64,000 bases of DNA from an uncultured Clostridium sp. Lineage in GTDB: Bacteria; Bacillota; Clostridia; Clostridiales; Clostridiaceae. A model generated the notes under the pieces. It was not told the origin of the DNA. It made no database searches and worked only from the letters and a program-made list of their open reading frames with translations. A program made the translations under genes and the position numbers. Positions within the stretch are counted from its first letter, which is position 1; the number at the start of each line of letters is the position of its first letter. Location: contig UQBY01000017.1 in NCBI GenBank assembly GCA_900539375.1, positions 13,621 through 77,620 on the forward strand, written 5' to 3'. Shown here piece after piece: positions 14,716 through 23,744 of the stretch.

Positions 14716-17302
14716 AGGAAGGAATATATATTCTCATAAAAAATGTATAAGATTAGATGTAGATTTATGTGGATATTCAGAGGTGCCAAGTAAAGACATA
14801 AAAGGCTTTAATGAAGGTTTACTAGAAATACTTCCTGAATTAAGAACTCATAGATGTGGAATAGATGAAGAAGGTGGTTTTGTAAAAAGACTAAAAGAAG
14901 GCACATACTTAGCACACATATGTGAGCATATTATACTAGCAATTCAAAATAAATTAGGAATAGATGTAGCCTATGGTAAGTCTAGAGAAATTAAAGGAGA
15001 TTTTTACTATATAATATTTCAATATGAATATAAAGGTGTAGGAATTGAAAGTGCAAGATTAGCAATAGATACAATTAATTCTTTAATAAAGGGTATAAAA
15101 TTTGATTTTAATAAAAGAATAAAGTTATTAACAGAAATTTTAAATAATGAAACTATGGGACCAAGTACCAGTGCTATAAAGGATGCAGCTTTAAGATATA
15201 ATCTTCCTGTATTTGAAATTGGAGATAGTGGTTTTTATCAAATAGGATATGGAAAGCAAGGAAGAATAATTGAAGCAACTATAGGGGCAAATACAAGTTG
15301 TGTTGCTACAGATATAGCCTCAGATAAGATATTAACAAAAGAACTTTTAATGCAACAAAATATACCCATAGCAAAGGGCGCAAAAATATATAATGTAATT
15401 TCTTTGTTAAAAGAGGGGGAGAAAATAGGATATCCCCTTGTTATAAAGCCACGATTTGGAAGTAAGGGAAATGGAGTAGCTTTAAATTTAAATTCAGATA
15501 AAGAACTTATAAAAGCTTATAATCAATTAAAAAATAGTCATAATGACCTTATGATAGAAAAATATGTAGAGGGAAATGATTATAGAGTTTGTGTAGTAAA
15601 TAATAATGTTGTTGCAGTATCATTAAGAATTCCACCTTTTATTATAGGGGATGGAAAAAATAATATAAAAAATTTAATTAGAATATTAAATTCTGATAAT
15701 AATAGAGGATATGACCATGAAAAACCATTAACTAAAATAAAGATAGATGAAGAGTTATTAAAATTTTTAGAAAAACAAAATATGAGTCTTTTAAGCATAC
15801 CTAAAAAGAACCAAAAGATAAAATTAAGAGAAAATGCTAATTTATCTACAGGTGGAATAGCTATAGATTGTACAGATGAAATATCAGAAGAAAATAAAAG
15901 TATATGCATTAGGGCAGCTAAAACTATAGGCCTTGATATTTGCGGAATAGATATAAAAACAACAGACATTAAGAAGTCTTTATATGAAAATGGAGTTATT
16001 ATGGAAATTAATGCAGCACCTGGTATAAGAATGCATCATTATCCTTCAGCTGGAAAAATTCGTGATGTAGGAGAAGCTATATTAAATCTTCAGTATAATG
16101 GAGTTCCATATAATATTCCTGTCATTTCAATAACAGGAACTAATGGTAAAACAACAACAACTAGACTTATATCACATGTTTTAAAATCAATGGGCTATAA
16201 AGTTGGTATGACTTCTACAGAAGGAACATATATTGATGGAGAATGTATAGAAACTGGGGACAATTCTGGGTATTATAGTGCAAAAACTGTATTATTAAAT
16301 AAAGATGTAGAAGTAGCTGTGTTAGAAACTGCAAGAGGTGGAATGATAAGAAATGGATTAGCTTATGATGTGGCTGATGTAGCAGTTATAACTAATATTA
16401 CAGAAGACCATATTGGTATAGATGGAATAGAAGATATGGAAGAGTTAAGCAAAGTAAAAGCACTTGTAGGAGAAGCTGTAAAAGAAGATGGATATGTTGT
16501 CATTAATGCAGATGATGAATGGAGTTTAAAGATACTTAATAGAATAAAAAATAAAAAAATCTTCTTTTCAATGAGTAAGGAAAATGAATTAATAAAAAAA
16601 GCTATAAATGAAGGAAAAATAGCTATCTATATTGATGAAAATTATTTATATGCTAGTAATAATAAAAGAGAATATAAGATTATAGGAATAAAAAATATTC
16701 CTTTAACATTAAATGGTGCTTTAGAATTTAATATACAAAATATTATGGCAGCTTGTGGAGCATTAGTTGGAATGGAAGTTGATTATTGCATGATAGCAAA
16801 AGGCTTTAAGACTTTTAAGCTTAATGAAAATTTTAACTTTGGAAGGTTTAATATTTATGATTTAAATGGAGTAAAAGTTATACTTGATTATGGACACAAT
16901 ATAGAAGGATATAGAGCTGTTTTAAAATCTTTAAAAAAGATAAAGGAAAAAAGAATAACAGGAGTTATAGGTATTCCAGGAGATAGAAATGATAATATGG
17001 CATTAAATGTAGGAAAACTATGTGGTGAATATATTGATAGAATTTATATAAAAGAAGATAAAGATAAAAGGGGAAGAAAAAAAGAAGAAATAGCAAAGCT
17101 TTTAGAAAAGGGAGTACTTTTATCTAAAGAAAAGAAATCCTGTAAAATTATATTAGATGAAGAAGAAGCATTAAAGGAAGCATTAAAAACCTCAGTAAAG
17201 GGAGATATAATAATTGTATTTTATGAAAAATTAGAACCTTTAATTGATGTAATAAATCAATATAAAATAGAAACAATAAAAGATAATTTGGCAAGTATAT
17301 AG
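14687..17302 (+). CDS. cphA: cyanophycin synthetase
   Basis: 871 residues; ATG 14687 inside the end of cphB behind AGGAGG. CphA polymerises Asp and Arg into the storage polymer multi-L-arginyl-poly-L-aspartate without a template, using ATP. Domains: CphA-specific N-domain (1-160), ATP-grasp domain (about 205-470, with KPRFGSKGNGVALNL and MEINAAPGIRMHHYPS) that adds Asp, and a Mur-ligase-like domain (from about 480, P-loop ITGTNGKTTTTRLI, then ETARGGMIRNGLAYD and DYGHNIEGYRA) that adds Arg. Length is normal for CphA. The overlap with cphB places synthesis and breakdown enzymes in one operon, so timing control must be transcriptional or allosteric. Confidence 0.97.
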   Translation: MKIKNQKIFEGRNIYSHKKCIRLDVDLCGYSEVPSKDIKGFNEGLLEILPELRTHRCGIDEEGGFVKRLKEGTYLAHICEHIILAIQNKLGIDVAYGKSREIKGDFYYIIFQYEYKGVGIESARLAIDTINSLIKGIKFDFNKRIKLLTEILNNETMGPSTSAIKDAALRYNLPVFEIGDSGFYQIGYGKQGRIIEATIGANTSCVATDIASDKILTKELLMQQNIPIAKGAKIYNVISLLKEGEKIGYPLVIKPRFGSKGNGVALNLNSDKELIKAYNQLKNSHNDLMIEKYVEGNDYRVCVVNNNVVAVSLRIPPFIIGDGKNNIKNLIRILNSDNNRGYDHEKPLTKIKIDEELLKFLEKQNMSLLSIPKKNQKIKLRENANLSTGGIAIDCTDEISEENKSICIRAAKTIGLDICGIDIKTTDIKKSLYENGVIMEINAAPGIRMHHYPSAGKIRDVGEAILNLQYNGVPYNIPVISITGTNGKTTTTRLISHVLKSMGYKVGMTSTEGTYIDGECIETGDNSGYYSAKTVLLNKDVEVAVLETARGGMIRNGLAYDVADVAVITNITEDHIGIDGIEDMEELSKVKALVGEAVKEDGYVVINADDEWSLKILNRIKNKKIFFSMSKENELIKKAINEGKIAIYIDENYLYASNNKREYKIIGIKNIPLTLNGALEFNIQNIMAACGALVGMEVDYCMIAKGFKTFKLNENFNFGRFNIYDLNGVKVILDYGHNIEGYRAVLKSLKKIKEKRITGVIGIPGDRNDNMALNVGKLCGEYIDRIYIKEDKDKRGRKKEEIAKLLEKGVLLSKEKKSCKIILDEEEALKEALKTSVKGDIIIVFYEKLEPLIDVINQYKIETIKDNLASI

Positions 17303-17429
17303 AAACGAAAATTGTATATATTGTTAAAAAAATAATATTAGTAGTCATATAAAATAGCTTTTTCTTTTATATTTTTTTTCACTATGATACAATTAGCTTA
17401 ATGTTAATATTAAGAGAGGTTTGGGAAAA

Positions 17430-18272
17430 ATGGAACAAAAAGCTTATGCAAAAATTAATATAGTTTTAGATGTTGTAGGAAAAAGAGAGGATGGCTATCA
17501 TTTATTAAAAATGATAATGCAAACTATTGATTTATATGACACAATAAAAATAAAAAAAATAAACTATGGAATAAAAATAAATTGTAATAAAGAATATGTT
17601 CCTACAGATGAAAGAAATTTAGCTTACAAGGCAGCAAAATTATTTATGGATACTTATAATATAAACTCTGGAGTGGAAATATATATAGAAAAAAATATAC
17701 CTGTAGCAGCAGGGCTTGCAGGTGGAAGTACAGATTGTGCAGCAGTTCTTAAAATGATGAATAAAATATTTAATATTAATGCATCTGATGAAGAATTAAT
17801 GAAACTTGGTGTTAAATTAGGTGCAGATGTTCCATATTGCATTGTTGGAGGAACAGCTCTTTGTGAAGGAATAGGTGAAAAAATTACTAAATTAAAGCCT
17901 TTTAAAAATCATATTTTAGTATTAGTAAAACCACCTTTTGGAGTATCTACTAAAGAAGTATATAAAGCATTTGATTTAGAAAAAGTAAGAATTCATCCTG
18001 CTACCAGTAGCATAATTGAAAAAATGAAACAAGGTGATTTAAAATTTGTTTCAAACAATATGAAAAATCTATTAGAAAATGTAACATTAAGAAAATATAA
18101 AAGTTTAATAGGACTAAAAGAAGAAATGATATCATTAGGTTCAGTTGGAGCTCTTATGAGTGGTAGTGGACCAAGTGTTTTTGGATTTTTTGATGATATA
18201 ACTAAGGCTCAAAAATGTTATGATAAAATGAAAGAAAAATATACAGATGTATTTATAACTAGAACTATATAA
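17430..18272 (+). CDS. ispE: 4-diphosphocytidyl-2-C-methyl-D-erythritol kinase
   Basis: 280 residues; ATG 17430 behind GAGAGG (the TTG at 17421 is too close to that site). IspE phosphorylates CDP-ME in the MEP isoprenoid pathway. It is a GHMP kinase: KAYAKINIVLDVVGKREDGYH at the N-terminus, the ATP-binding loop PVAAGLAGGSTDCAAVL (near residue 95) and GSGPSVFGFF at the C-terminus. In B. subtilis ispE also follows veg, with sspF between. Here sipL and the cyanophycin genes lie between them. Followed closely by spoIIR. Confidence 0.97.
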   Translation: MEQKAYAKINIVLDVVGKREDGYHLLKMIMQTIDLYDTIKIKKINYGIKINCNKEYVPTDERNLAYKAAKLFMDTYNINSGVEIYIEKNIPVAAGLAGGSTDCAAVLKMMNKIFNINASDEELMKLGVKLGADVPYCIVGGTALCEGIGEKITKLKPFKNHILVLVKPPFGVSTKEVYKAFDLEKVRIHPATSSIIEKMKQGDLKFVSNNMKNLLENVTLRKYKSLIGLKEEMISLGSVGALMSGSGPSVFGFFDDITKAQKCYDKMKEKYTDVFITRTI

Positions 18273-18342
18273 AAAAATAAATATTTTTATGAATAAAAAC
18301 CTTTTTTGTGGAAAGAATTTTAACTACAAGGGGGTTTTTATT

Positions 18343-19020
18343 ATGAAAAAAATAATAAATATTTTAAGTGTAATATTAATAATAACTTCTATTGGAGCAT
18401 ATGCAAAAAATTATAATAATCCAATAGAAACTGTGTATAATTACCATGATGTAAAAAATTCATTAATAAGATTTCATGTATTAGCTAATAGTGATAACAA
18501 AGAAGACCAAAATTTAAAATTAAAAGTAAAAGATGAGGTTATTAACTATTTATATTCCTATTTAAAAGATTCTAAATCTCTAGAAGAATCAAGAAATATA
18601 TTAAAAGAACAAGAAGATTATGTTAAAGAAATAGCTAATAAAGTAATAAAAGAAAATGGCTTTAACTATAGCATAAAAACTGAGTTAGGATATGAAAATT
18701 TTCCAGAAAAATCTTATGGAAGTATAGTTTTACCACAAGGAAAATATGAAGCTTTTAGAATAATAATAGGAAATGGTAAAGGTCATAATTGGTGGTGTGT
18801 TATGTTTCCACCATTATGTTTTACAGATGTTACCAAAGGTCAAGTAGAGGAAGAAAAAAGCAAAGAAGAATTAGATGAAGTTATAGAAAAAGAAAAAAAA
18901 GAAATTTTAGAAGAAGATAGTAAAAGAAATAATAAAAAAACAAATGAAGAAGATTCTGATAATATAAAAATTAAATTTAAAGTAGTAGAAATTTTTAAAG
19001 GTATTGCTAAGAAAAAATAA
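18343..19020 (+). CDS. spoIIR: stage II sporulation protein R
   Basis: 225 residues from ATG 18343, preceded by AAGGGGG; an upstream in-frame ATG at 18289 lacks a ribosome site. SpoIIR is secreted from the forespore into the intermembrane space and triggers SpoIIGA to process pro-sigma-E in the mother cell. Seen: an N-terminal signal/anchor (IINILSVILIITSIGAYA), then the family signature SLIRFHVLANSDNKEDQNLKLKVKD, FPEKSYGSIVLPQGKYEAFRI and GKGHNWWCVMFPPLCF. The C-terminal 60 residues are Glu/Lys-rich and longer than the core. A sigma-F promoter is expected, but I could not identify one with confidence. Confidence 0.95.
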   Translation: MKKIINILSVILIITSIGAYAKNYNNPIETVYNYHDVKNSLIRFHVLANSDNKEDQNLKLKVKDEVINYLYSYLKDSKSLEESRNILKEQEDYVKEIANKVIKENGFNYSIKTELGYENFPEKSYGSIVLPQGKYEAFRIIIGNGKGHNWWCVMFPPLCFTDVTKGQVEEEKSKEELDEVIEKEKKEILEEDSKRNNKKTNEEDSDNIKIKFKVVEIFKGIAKKK

Positions 19021-19044
19021 AAAAGTTATAGTTATGATTTAAAG

Positions 19045-19064
19045 GTTTATTTTATAAAATAAAC
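19045..19064. repeat. 20-bp perfect palindrome
   Basis: GTTTATTTTATAAAATAAAC reads the same on both strands. It lies 25 bases after the spoIIR stop without a T run. It could be a weak transcript end, a protein-binding site or chance in AT-rich DNA. The rest of 19021-19200 shows nothing else clear. Confidence 0.5.
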
Positions 19065-19200
19065 AATAAATTAAAAATAAAAGTCAATATAGATAATTTA
19101 AACAAAGCAATTTATGGTAAATTAAAAAATCACTTGATAAAAAATAATAATAATCATAAACTATACCTTGTATACTAATTTTTTTTAGGAGGAAAACTTT

Positions 19201-20184
19201 ATGACTAGAGCACTAGCAATGATTTCTGGTGGATTAGATAGCACTTTAGCTGCAAAAATAATAAAAGAACAAGGAATAGATGTAATAGGAATATGTTTTA
19301 AATCATATTTCTTTAGTGAAAATAATGCAAAAAGAATGGCAGAACAAATAGGAATAAGATTAGAGGTAGTAGACTTTTCAAAAGAACATTTTGAAATGGT
19401 TAAAAATCCCAAACATGGATTTGGTAAGAATATGAACCCATGTATAGATTGCCATGCTATGATGATGAATTATGCAGGAGAACTTTTAAAAAAATTTGAA
19501 GCTGATTTTATAATTACAGGAGAGGTTTTAAATCAAAGACCTATGTCTCAAAATAAACAAGCATTAAATACAGTTAAAAAAGAATCTGGTTTTGCAGATA
19601 AAATTTTAAGACCTTTATGTGCATTAAACTTAGAACCAACAGAGATGGAAGAAAAGGGACTTGTTCATAGAAATAAGTTACTTAAAATATCAGGAAGAAG
19701 TAGAAAAATTCAAATGGAACTTGCTGAAAAGTATGGAATAAAAGATTATCCATCACCAGCAGGAGGATGTAAGCTTACAGAACCTAATTATGCAATAAGA
19801 TTAAAAGATGCATTAACAAGAAATGAAGACTTATCTGAAAAAGAAATTGAACTATTAAAGTATGGAAGACATTTTATAAGTGAAGATAACACAAAATTAA
19901 TAGTAACAAGAAATGGTGAAGAAGGAGAACAAATAAAAGACTTATTAGATGAAAATGATACAGTCTTTTTAGCTTCTAAATTTAATGGACCTACAGGTAT
20001 AATAAGTGGAAATTATACAGAAAAGGATAAGGAGCTTATAAGTAAAATAGTTGCAAGATATGGAAAAGGAAAAAATGAAGAAGAAGTTGAAGTTAAGTAT
20101 GGAATTAATGGAAAGCAATTTAAAAATTCAATAAAAGTAAAACCAGCTTCTGAAGAAGAAATAAACAAGTATTTACTTCAATAA
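19201..20184 (+). CDS. PP-loop ATPase, tRNA thiolation-type (ThiI/MnmA-like)
   Basis: 327 residues; ATG after TTAGGAGG. The N-terminal P-type ATP pyrophosphatase loop SGGLDSTLAAKII is followed by a Rossmann-like domain. There is a CxxC pair in PCIDCHAMM (near residue 83) and a central PSPAGGCKLTEPNYAIRLKDAL block. The family is often annotated as a tRNA-thiouridine-synthase-like or tRNA methyltransferase-like protein in clostridia. THUMP, rhodanese and MnmA C-terminal barrel domains are absent, so it is neither ThiI nor MnmA proper. The Cys residues suggest persulfide chemistry or an Fe-S cluster. The true tRNA target is not known. It is 22 bases from the ywiB-like gene and probably shares its transcript. 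Confidence 0.75.
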   Translation: MTRALAMISGGLDSTLAAKIIKEQGIDVIGICFKSYFFSENNAKRMAEQIGIRLEVVDFSKEHFEMVKNPKHGFGKNMNPCIDCHAMMMNYAGELLKKFEADFIITGEVLNQRPMSQNKQALNTVKKESGFADKILRPLCALNLEPTEMEEKGLVHRNKLLKISGRSRKIQMELAEKYGIKDYPSPAGGCKLTEPNYAIRLKDALTRNEDLSEKEIELLKYGRHFISEDNTKLIVTRNGEEGEQIKDLLDENDTVFLASKFNGPTGIISGNYTEKDKELISKIVARYGKGKNEEEVEVKYGINGKQFKNSIKVKPASEEEINKYLLQ

Positions 20185-20206
20185 AAATTAGGGGGCCATA
20201 TTAACA

Positions 20207-20626
20207 ATGGGAAAAAAGGCAATAATAAGTGTTATAAGTAATGCTAATATTGAAGAGGATGATATGATAGAAGTAGTATCTCCTGGAAGCTTTGAAAAAA
20301 TAGAAGATGGATTTAAAGCTACTTATGAAGAAACAGAAATTTCTGGAATGGAAGGTACAACTACAATACTTACAATAAAAGAAAATCAAGTAATACTAGA
20401 AAGAGAAGGTACAACTTCTACAAAAATGATATTTAAAGAAGATGAAGATTCTATAGTATTATATAATACTCCTTATGGAATGTTAGAAATTGCTATTAGC
20501 ACTAATAATTTAGATGTTAAAATAGATGAAGATGGTGGAAAGCTTGATATAGAATATGAAATGTCAGTTTATGGACAACCACCTTTTAATACAAAATTAT
20601 CTTTAAGTATCAAAGTGCAAGAATAA
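20207..20626 (+). CDS. DUF1934 family beta-barrel protein (YwiB-like)
   Basis: 139 residues; ATG preceded by AGGGGG. It matches the YwiB/DUF1934 pattern: KKAIISVISNA, a central EREGTTSTKMIF turn, TPYGMLEIAI and a final DIEYEMSVYGQPPFNTKLSLSI. The fold is a small calycin-like beta barrel. Cytoplasmic, no cofactor motif, function unknown. In B. subtilis ywiB lies in the same broad region of the chromosome. Confidence 0.8.
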   Translation: MGKKAIISVISNANIEEDDMIEVVSPGSFEKIEDGFKATYEETEISGMEGTTTILTIKENQVILEREGTTSTKMIFKEDEDSIVLYNTPYGMLEIAISTNNLDVKIDEDGGKLDIEYEMSVYGQPPFNTKLSLSIKVQE

Positions 20627-20633
20627 AACAAAA

Positions 20634-20684
20634 AAGACTATTAAGTAATGGATATAAATTCCATTACTTAAGGTCTTATTTATT
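20634..20684 (+). terminator. terminator after ywiB-like gene
   Basis: AAGAC...TTAAGTAATGGA pairs with TCCATTACTTAA...GTCTT, then TATTTATT. Confidence 0.85.
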
Positions 20685-20878
20685 AAAAAATTAATTGGTC
20701 TAAAGAAAGTATAAAATTTTAGTAAATGTAATCATTTGGAAGTTTGCTAAAATAAAGATAAAAAGTTATAATAAATATAACATAGTCTTAATATCTCTAT
20801 ATTCATTTCAGTAATATCCAAACTTATTTCAATTTTACATAAATATAAACACAAATACTATTTTGGAGGTGTATTATT

Positions 20879-22264
20879 TTGACAAAAGAACAATATAATA
20901 GTATGACTTTAGTACAGCTAAAAGAAATAGCTAAAGAATTAGGTATTAAAAATATATCTAAGTTAAAAAAAAGTGAATTAATAGAAGAAATATCAAAGTT
21001 AAAAATAAATAGCATAAATAAAAATGGCGTAATACTTACTGAAAAAATAGCACCTAAAACAGTTCAACCAACAGAAAATAAAAATATAACAAGTAATAAA
21101 AATGAAACAAAAACTGAAAAAAAAGAAGAATTAAAAAATATGATTAATGATTCTAATGGTGCTAGAGGTATATTAGAGATATTAGAAAATAATAGTTTTG
21201 GTTTTTTAAGATGTAAAAATTATCTTACAAGTAGCGAAGATATATATGTATCTCCAGCTCAAATAAGAAGATTTAATCTTAAAACTGGAGATGAAATAAT
21301 AGGAAAAGTAAGGGAAGCTAAAGAAGGCGAAAAGTTTAAAGCCTTATTATATGTAGAAAAGGTAAATGGAGAACATCCTGAAAAAGCAATTGGAAGAAAA
21401 AACTTTGAAAATCTTGTACCTATATATCCAAATGAAAGAATAAAGTTAGAAACAAGTTCTTCAGATTTATCTTCAAGACTTATGGATATAATATGTCCAA
21501 TTGGAAAAGGACAAAGAGGGGTAATAGTAGCACCACCTAAAGCAGGTAAAACAACTCTTTTAAAGAAAATAGCTCAAAGCATATCAACTAATAATCCAGA
21601 AATTGTATTATTGGTTCTTTTAATTGATGAAAGACCAGAAGAAGTTACAGACATGCAAAGAAGTATAAGTGGAGAAGTTATCTATTCTACTTTTGATGAA
21701 GAGCCACAAAATCATGCAAAGGTTTCTCAAATAGTTTTAGAAAGAGCAAAGAGAATTGTAGAGCAAGGTAAAGATGTAGTTATTTTATTAGATAGTTTAA
21801 CTAGATTATCAAGAGCATATAACTTAACAGTTACTCCAAGTGGAAGAACATTATCAGGTGGTTTAGACCCATCAGCATTGATAATGCCAAAAAAATTCTT
21901 TGGAGCTGCAAGAAATATAGAAAATGGCGGAAGCTTAACAATATTAGCAACTGCTCTTGTAGATACAGGTTCAAGAATGGATGATATGATTTTTGAAGAA
22001 TTTAAAGGTACAGGAAATATGGAAGTACATTTAGATAGAAAGCTTCAAGAAAGAAGAATATTCCCAGCAATAGATATATATAAATCAGGTACAAGAAAAG
22101 AAGATTTACTTCTTTCTGAAGATGAAAAAGAAGTAGCATATGCTATAAGAAAACAAATGTACAAAGATGGTAATATAGAAAATATAACTGAAAATATTAT
22201 AAATATTTTATCTAAAACTAAAAATAATGAAGAGTTTATAAGAACTTTTCAAAAGAAAAAATAG
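20879..22264 (+). CDS. rho: transcription termination factor Rho
   Basis: 461 residues from TTG 20879, eight bases after GGAGGT. Rho is a hexameric RNA-dependent helicase that ends transcription. Domains: N-terminal Rho-N helix bundle (LVQLKEIAKELGIKN), a Lys/Asn-rich linker of about 50 residues, the cold-shock-like RNA-binding domain (from about 95, GILEILENNSFGFLR), and the RecA-type motor with Walker A APPKAGKTTLLKK (near 219), Walker B VVILLDSLTRLSRAYN and the R-loop TPSGRTLSGG. Followed by a bidirectional terminator and rpmE on the opposite strand. Confidence 0.98.
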   Translation: MTKEQYNSMTLVQLKEIAKELGIKNISKLKKSELIEEISKLKINSINKNGVILTEKIAPKTVQPTENKNITSNKNETKTEKKEELKNMINDSNGARGILEILENNSFGFLRCKNYLTSSEDIYVSPAQIRRFNLKTGDEIIGKVREAKEGEKFKALLYVEKVNGEHPEKAIGRKNFENLVPIYPNERIKLETSSSDLSSRLMDIICPIGKGQRGVIVAPPKAGKTTLLKKIAQSISTNNPEIVLLVLLIDERPEEVTDMQRSISGEVIYSTFDEEPQNHAKVSQIVLERAKRIVEQGKDVVILLDSLTRLSRAYNLTVTPSGRTLSGGLDPSALIMPKKFFGAARNIENGGSLTILATALVDTGSRMDDMIFEEFKGTGNMEVHLDRKLQERRIFPAIDIYKSGTRKEDLLLSEDEKEVAYAIRKQMYKDGNIENITENIINILSKTKNNEEFIRTFQKKK

Positions 22265-22272
22265 AAAAGAAA

Positions 22273-22300
22273 AAGGAAAGACTAAGTCTTTCCTTAAATT
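22273..22300. terminator. bidirectional terminator between rho and rpmE
   Basis: AAGGAAAGACT and AGTCTTTCCTT form a perfect stem around a single A. T-rich on the plus side and, for the minus strand, an A/T tract at 22261-22272. Confidence 0.75.
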
Positions 22301-22302
22301 TC

Positions 22303-22506
22303 TTACTTAAGATTAAATCTCTTATTGAACTTGTCAACTCTACCGCCAACATCAATGATTTTTTGCTTACCAGTGAAGAATGGGTGGCACTTAGAGCATA
22401 TTTCTACTTTTAGTTCATCTTTAACAGAACCTGTTACAAAAGTATTTCCACATGCACACTTAACTACTGCTTCATGGTTATAATTTGGATGTATGCCTTG
22501 TTTCAT
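22303..22506 (-). CDS. rpmE: 50S ribosomal protein L31, zinc-binding type
   Basis: 67 residues from ATG 22506 behind GAGGTG; a TTG 18 bases further upstream overlaps that site. L31 sits in the central protuberance and bridges to the 30S head. It begins MKQGIHPNYNHEAVVKCACGNTF, and the pairs CACG and CSKCHPF supply four Cys for zinc (C+ form). C-minus paralogues that replace it under zinc limitation were not seen here. A sigma-A promoter lies upstream. Orientation opposite to rho and yqhQ. Confidence 0.98.
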   Translation of the reverse strand: MKQGIHPNYNHEAVVKCACGNTFVTGSVKDELKVEICSKCHPFFTGKQKIIDVGGRVDKFNKRFNLK

Positions 22507-22565
22507 TAATTTCACCTCTTTCAATAAAAATCTTCAAAACGAAAATTTATTTAAACAACTATTAT

Positions 22566-22594
22566 AATATAGCATACAAGTTAATTACAGTCAA
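22566..22594 (-). promoter_or_regulatory. sigma-A promoter of rpmE
   Basis: Minus strand: TTGACT (22594-22589), 17 bases, TATATT (22571-22566), about 60 bases ahead of the start codon. Confidence 0.65.
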
Positions 22595-22770
22595 TATAAG
22601 TATGAAATAAAAAATATGTGTAAAATAAAAATTTCTTTTTATGTAAAAAATATAATGTTATAATAAAAAATCATACTATCTCTTTTAGTAGCTTTAAGAA
22701 AGGTTGATATAATAGTAAAAAAAGAGGATAATGTAAAAGAAAAAGTAATTTGTAAAGGTGTGTGAGAATT

Positions 22771-23736
22771 TTGAAAAAGTGTAATGTGGGAGGTCAGGCA
22801 ATTATAGAAGGCGTAATGATGAAGGGCGCTAAATGTACTGCAATGGCTGTAAGAAAGCCAAATGGAGAAATAGAAATTAAAAGGGAAGAAAATAAGTCTA
22901 TAATAAAAAAATATAAGTTTTTAAATGTACCTTTTGTAAGAGGAATATTTGTATTAATAGAATCTCTTATATCTGGTATGAAAGCATTAAATTATTCTGC
23001 AAGTTTTTTTGATGATGAAGAGGAAGAAAACTCAGAACCTTCTAAATTTGATATTTGGGTAAATAGCAAATTTGAAAAGTTAGAGAAAAAGTTTGGAGAA
23101 GAAAAAATAATGAATGCTATATCTGGTGTTTCCATTGCAATAGGAGTATTAATGGCAGTAGTATTATTTATGATTATTCCTACTTTTATAGCATCATTTT
23201 TTAAAGGATTTGTTCAAAATGCAATAATACTTAATTTTATAGAGGGAGTTGTAAAGGTAGCAATTTTAATTACATATATGTGGTTAATAGGAAAAATGGA
23301 TGATATGAATAGAATGTATAAATATCATGGTGCAGAACATAAAACTATATTTTGTTATGAAAATGAAAAACCATTAACAGTTGAAAATGTTAAAGAGTTT
23401 ACAAGATTTCATCCAAGATGTGGAACTAACTTTTTATTTTTAACAATGTTTGTAAGTATAATAGTATATGCTTTTACTGGTTGGGGAAGTATAGTTCAAA
23501 GAGTAATATTTAGAATAATTTTACTTCCAATTGTTGCAGGAATAACTTATGAAGTAATAAGATGGCTTGGAAAAAATAATAGTAAATTTGCAAAAATAGT
23601 TGCATATCCAGGGTTAAAGCTTCAAGAATTAACTACAAGAGAGCCAGATGCAGACCAAATAGAAGTGGCAATAGCATCATTAAAAGCAGCAGAAGGAATT
23701 GATGAAAAAGAAGTTTCAGAAAAAGAGTGTATTTAG
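22771..23736 (+). CDS. yqhQ: DUF1385 multi-pass membrane protein YqhQ
   Basis: 321 residues from TTG 22771 (AAAGGTG site; the GTG at 22762 abuts that site). The signature GGQAIIEGVMMKG at the N-terminus and the later YHGAEHKTIFCYE and FTRFHPRCGTNFLF blocks define DUF1385. At least four hydrophobic segments (about residues 55-75, 120-150, 155-175 and 215-260) indicate an integral membrane protein; the conserved His/Glu/Cys residues suggest metal binding. Function unknown. It sits 8 bases ahead of prmC, a linkage seen in many clostridia. Confidence 0.85.
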   Translation: MKKCNVGGQAIIEGVMMKGAKCTAMAVRKPNGEIEIKREENKSIIKKYKFLNVPFVRGIFVLIESLISGMKALNYSASFFDDEEEENSEPSKFDIWVNSKFEKLEKKFGEEKIMNAISGVSIAIGVLMAVVLFMIIPTFIASFFKGFVQNAIILNFIEGVVKVAILITYMWLIGKMDDMNRMYKYHGAEHKTIFCYENEKPLTVENVKEFTRFHPRCGTNFLFLTMFVSIIVYAFTGWGSIVQRVIFRIILLPIVAGITYEVIRWLGKNNSKFAKIVAYPGLKLQELTTREPDADQIEVAIASLKAAEGIDEKEVSEKECI

Positions 23737-23744
23737 GAGGAAAA

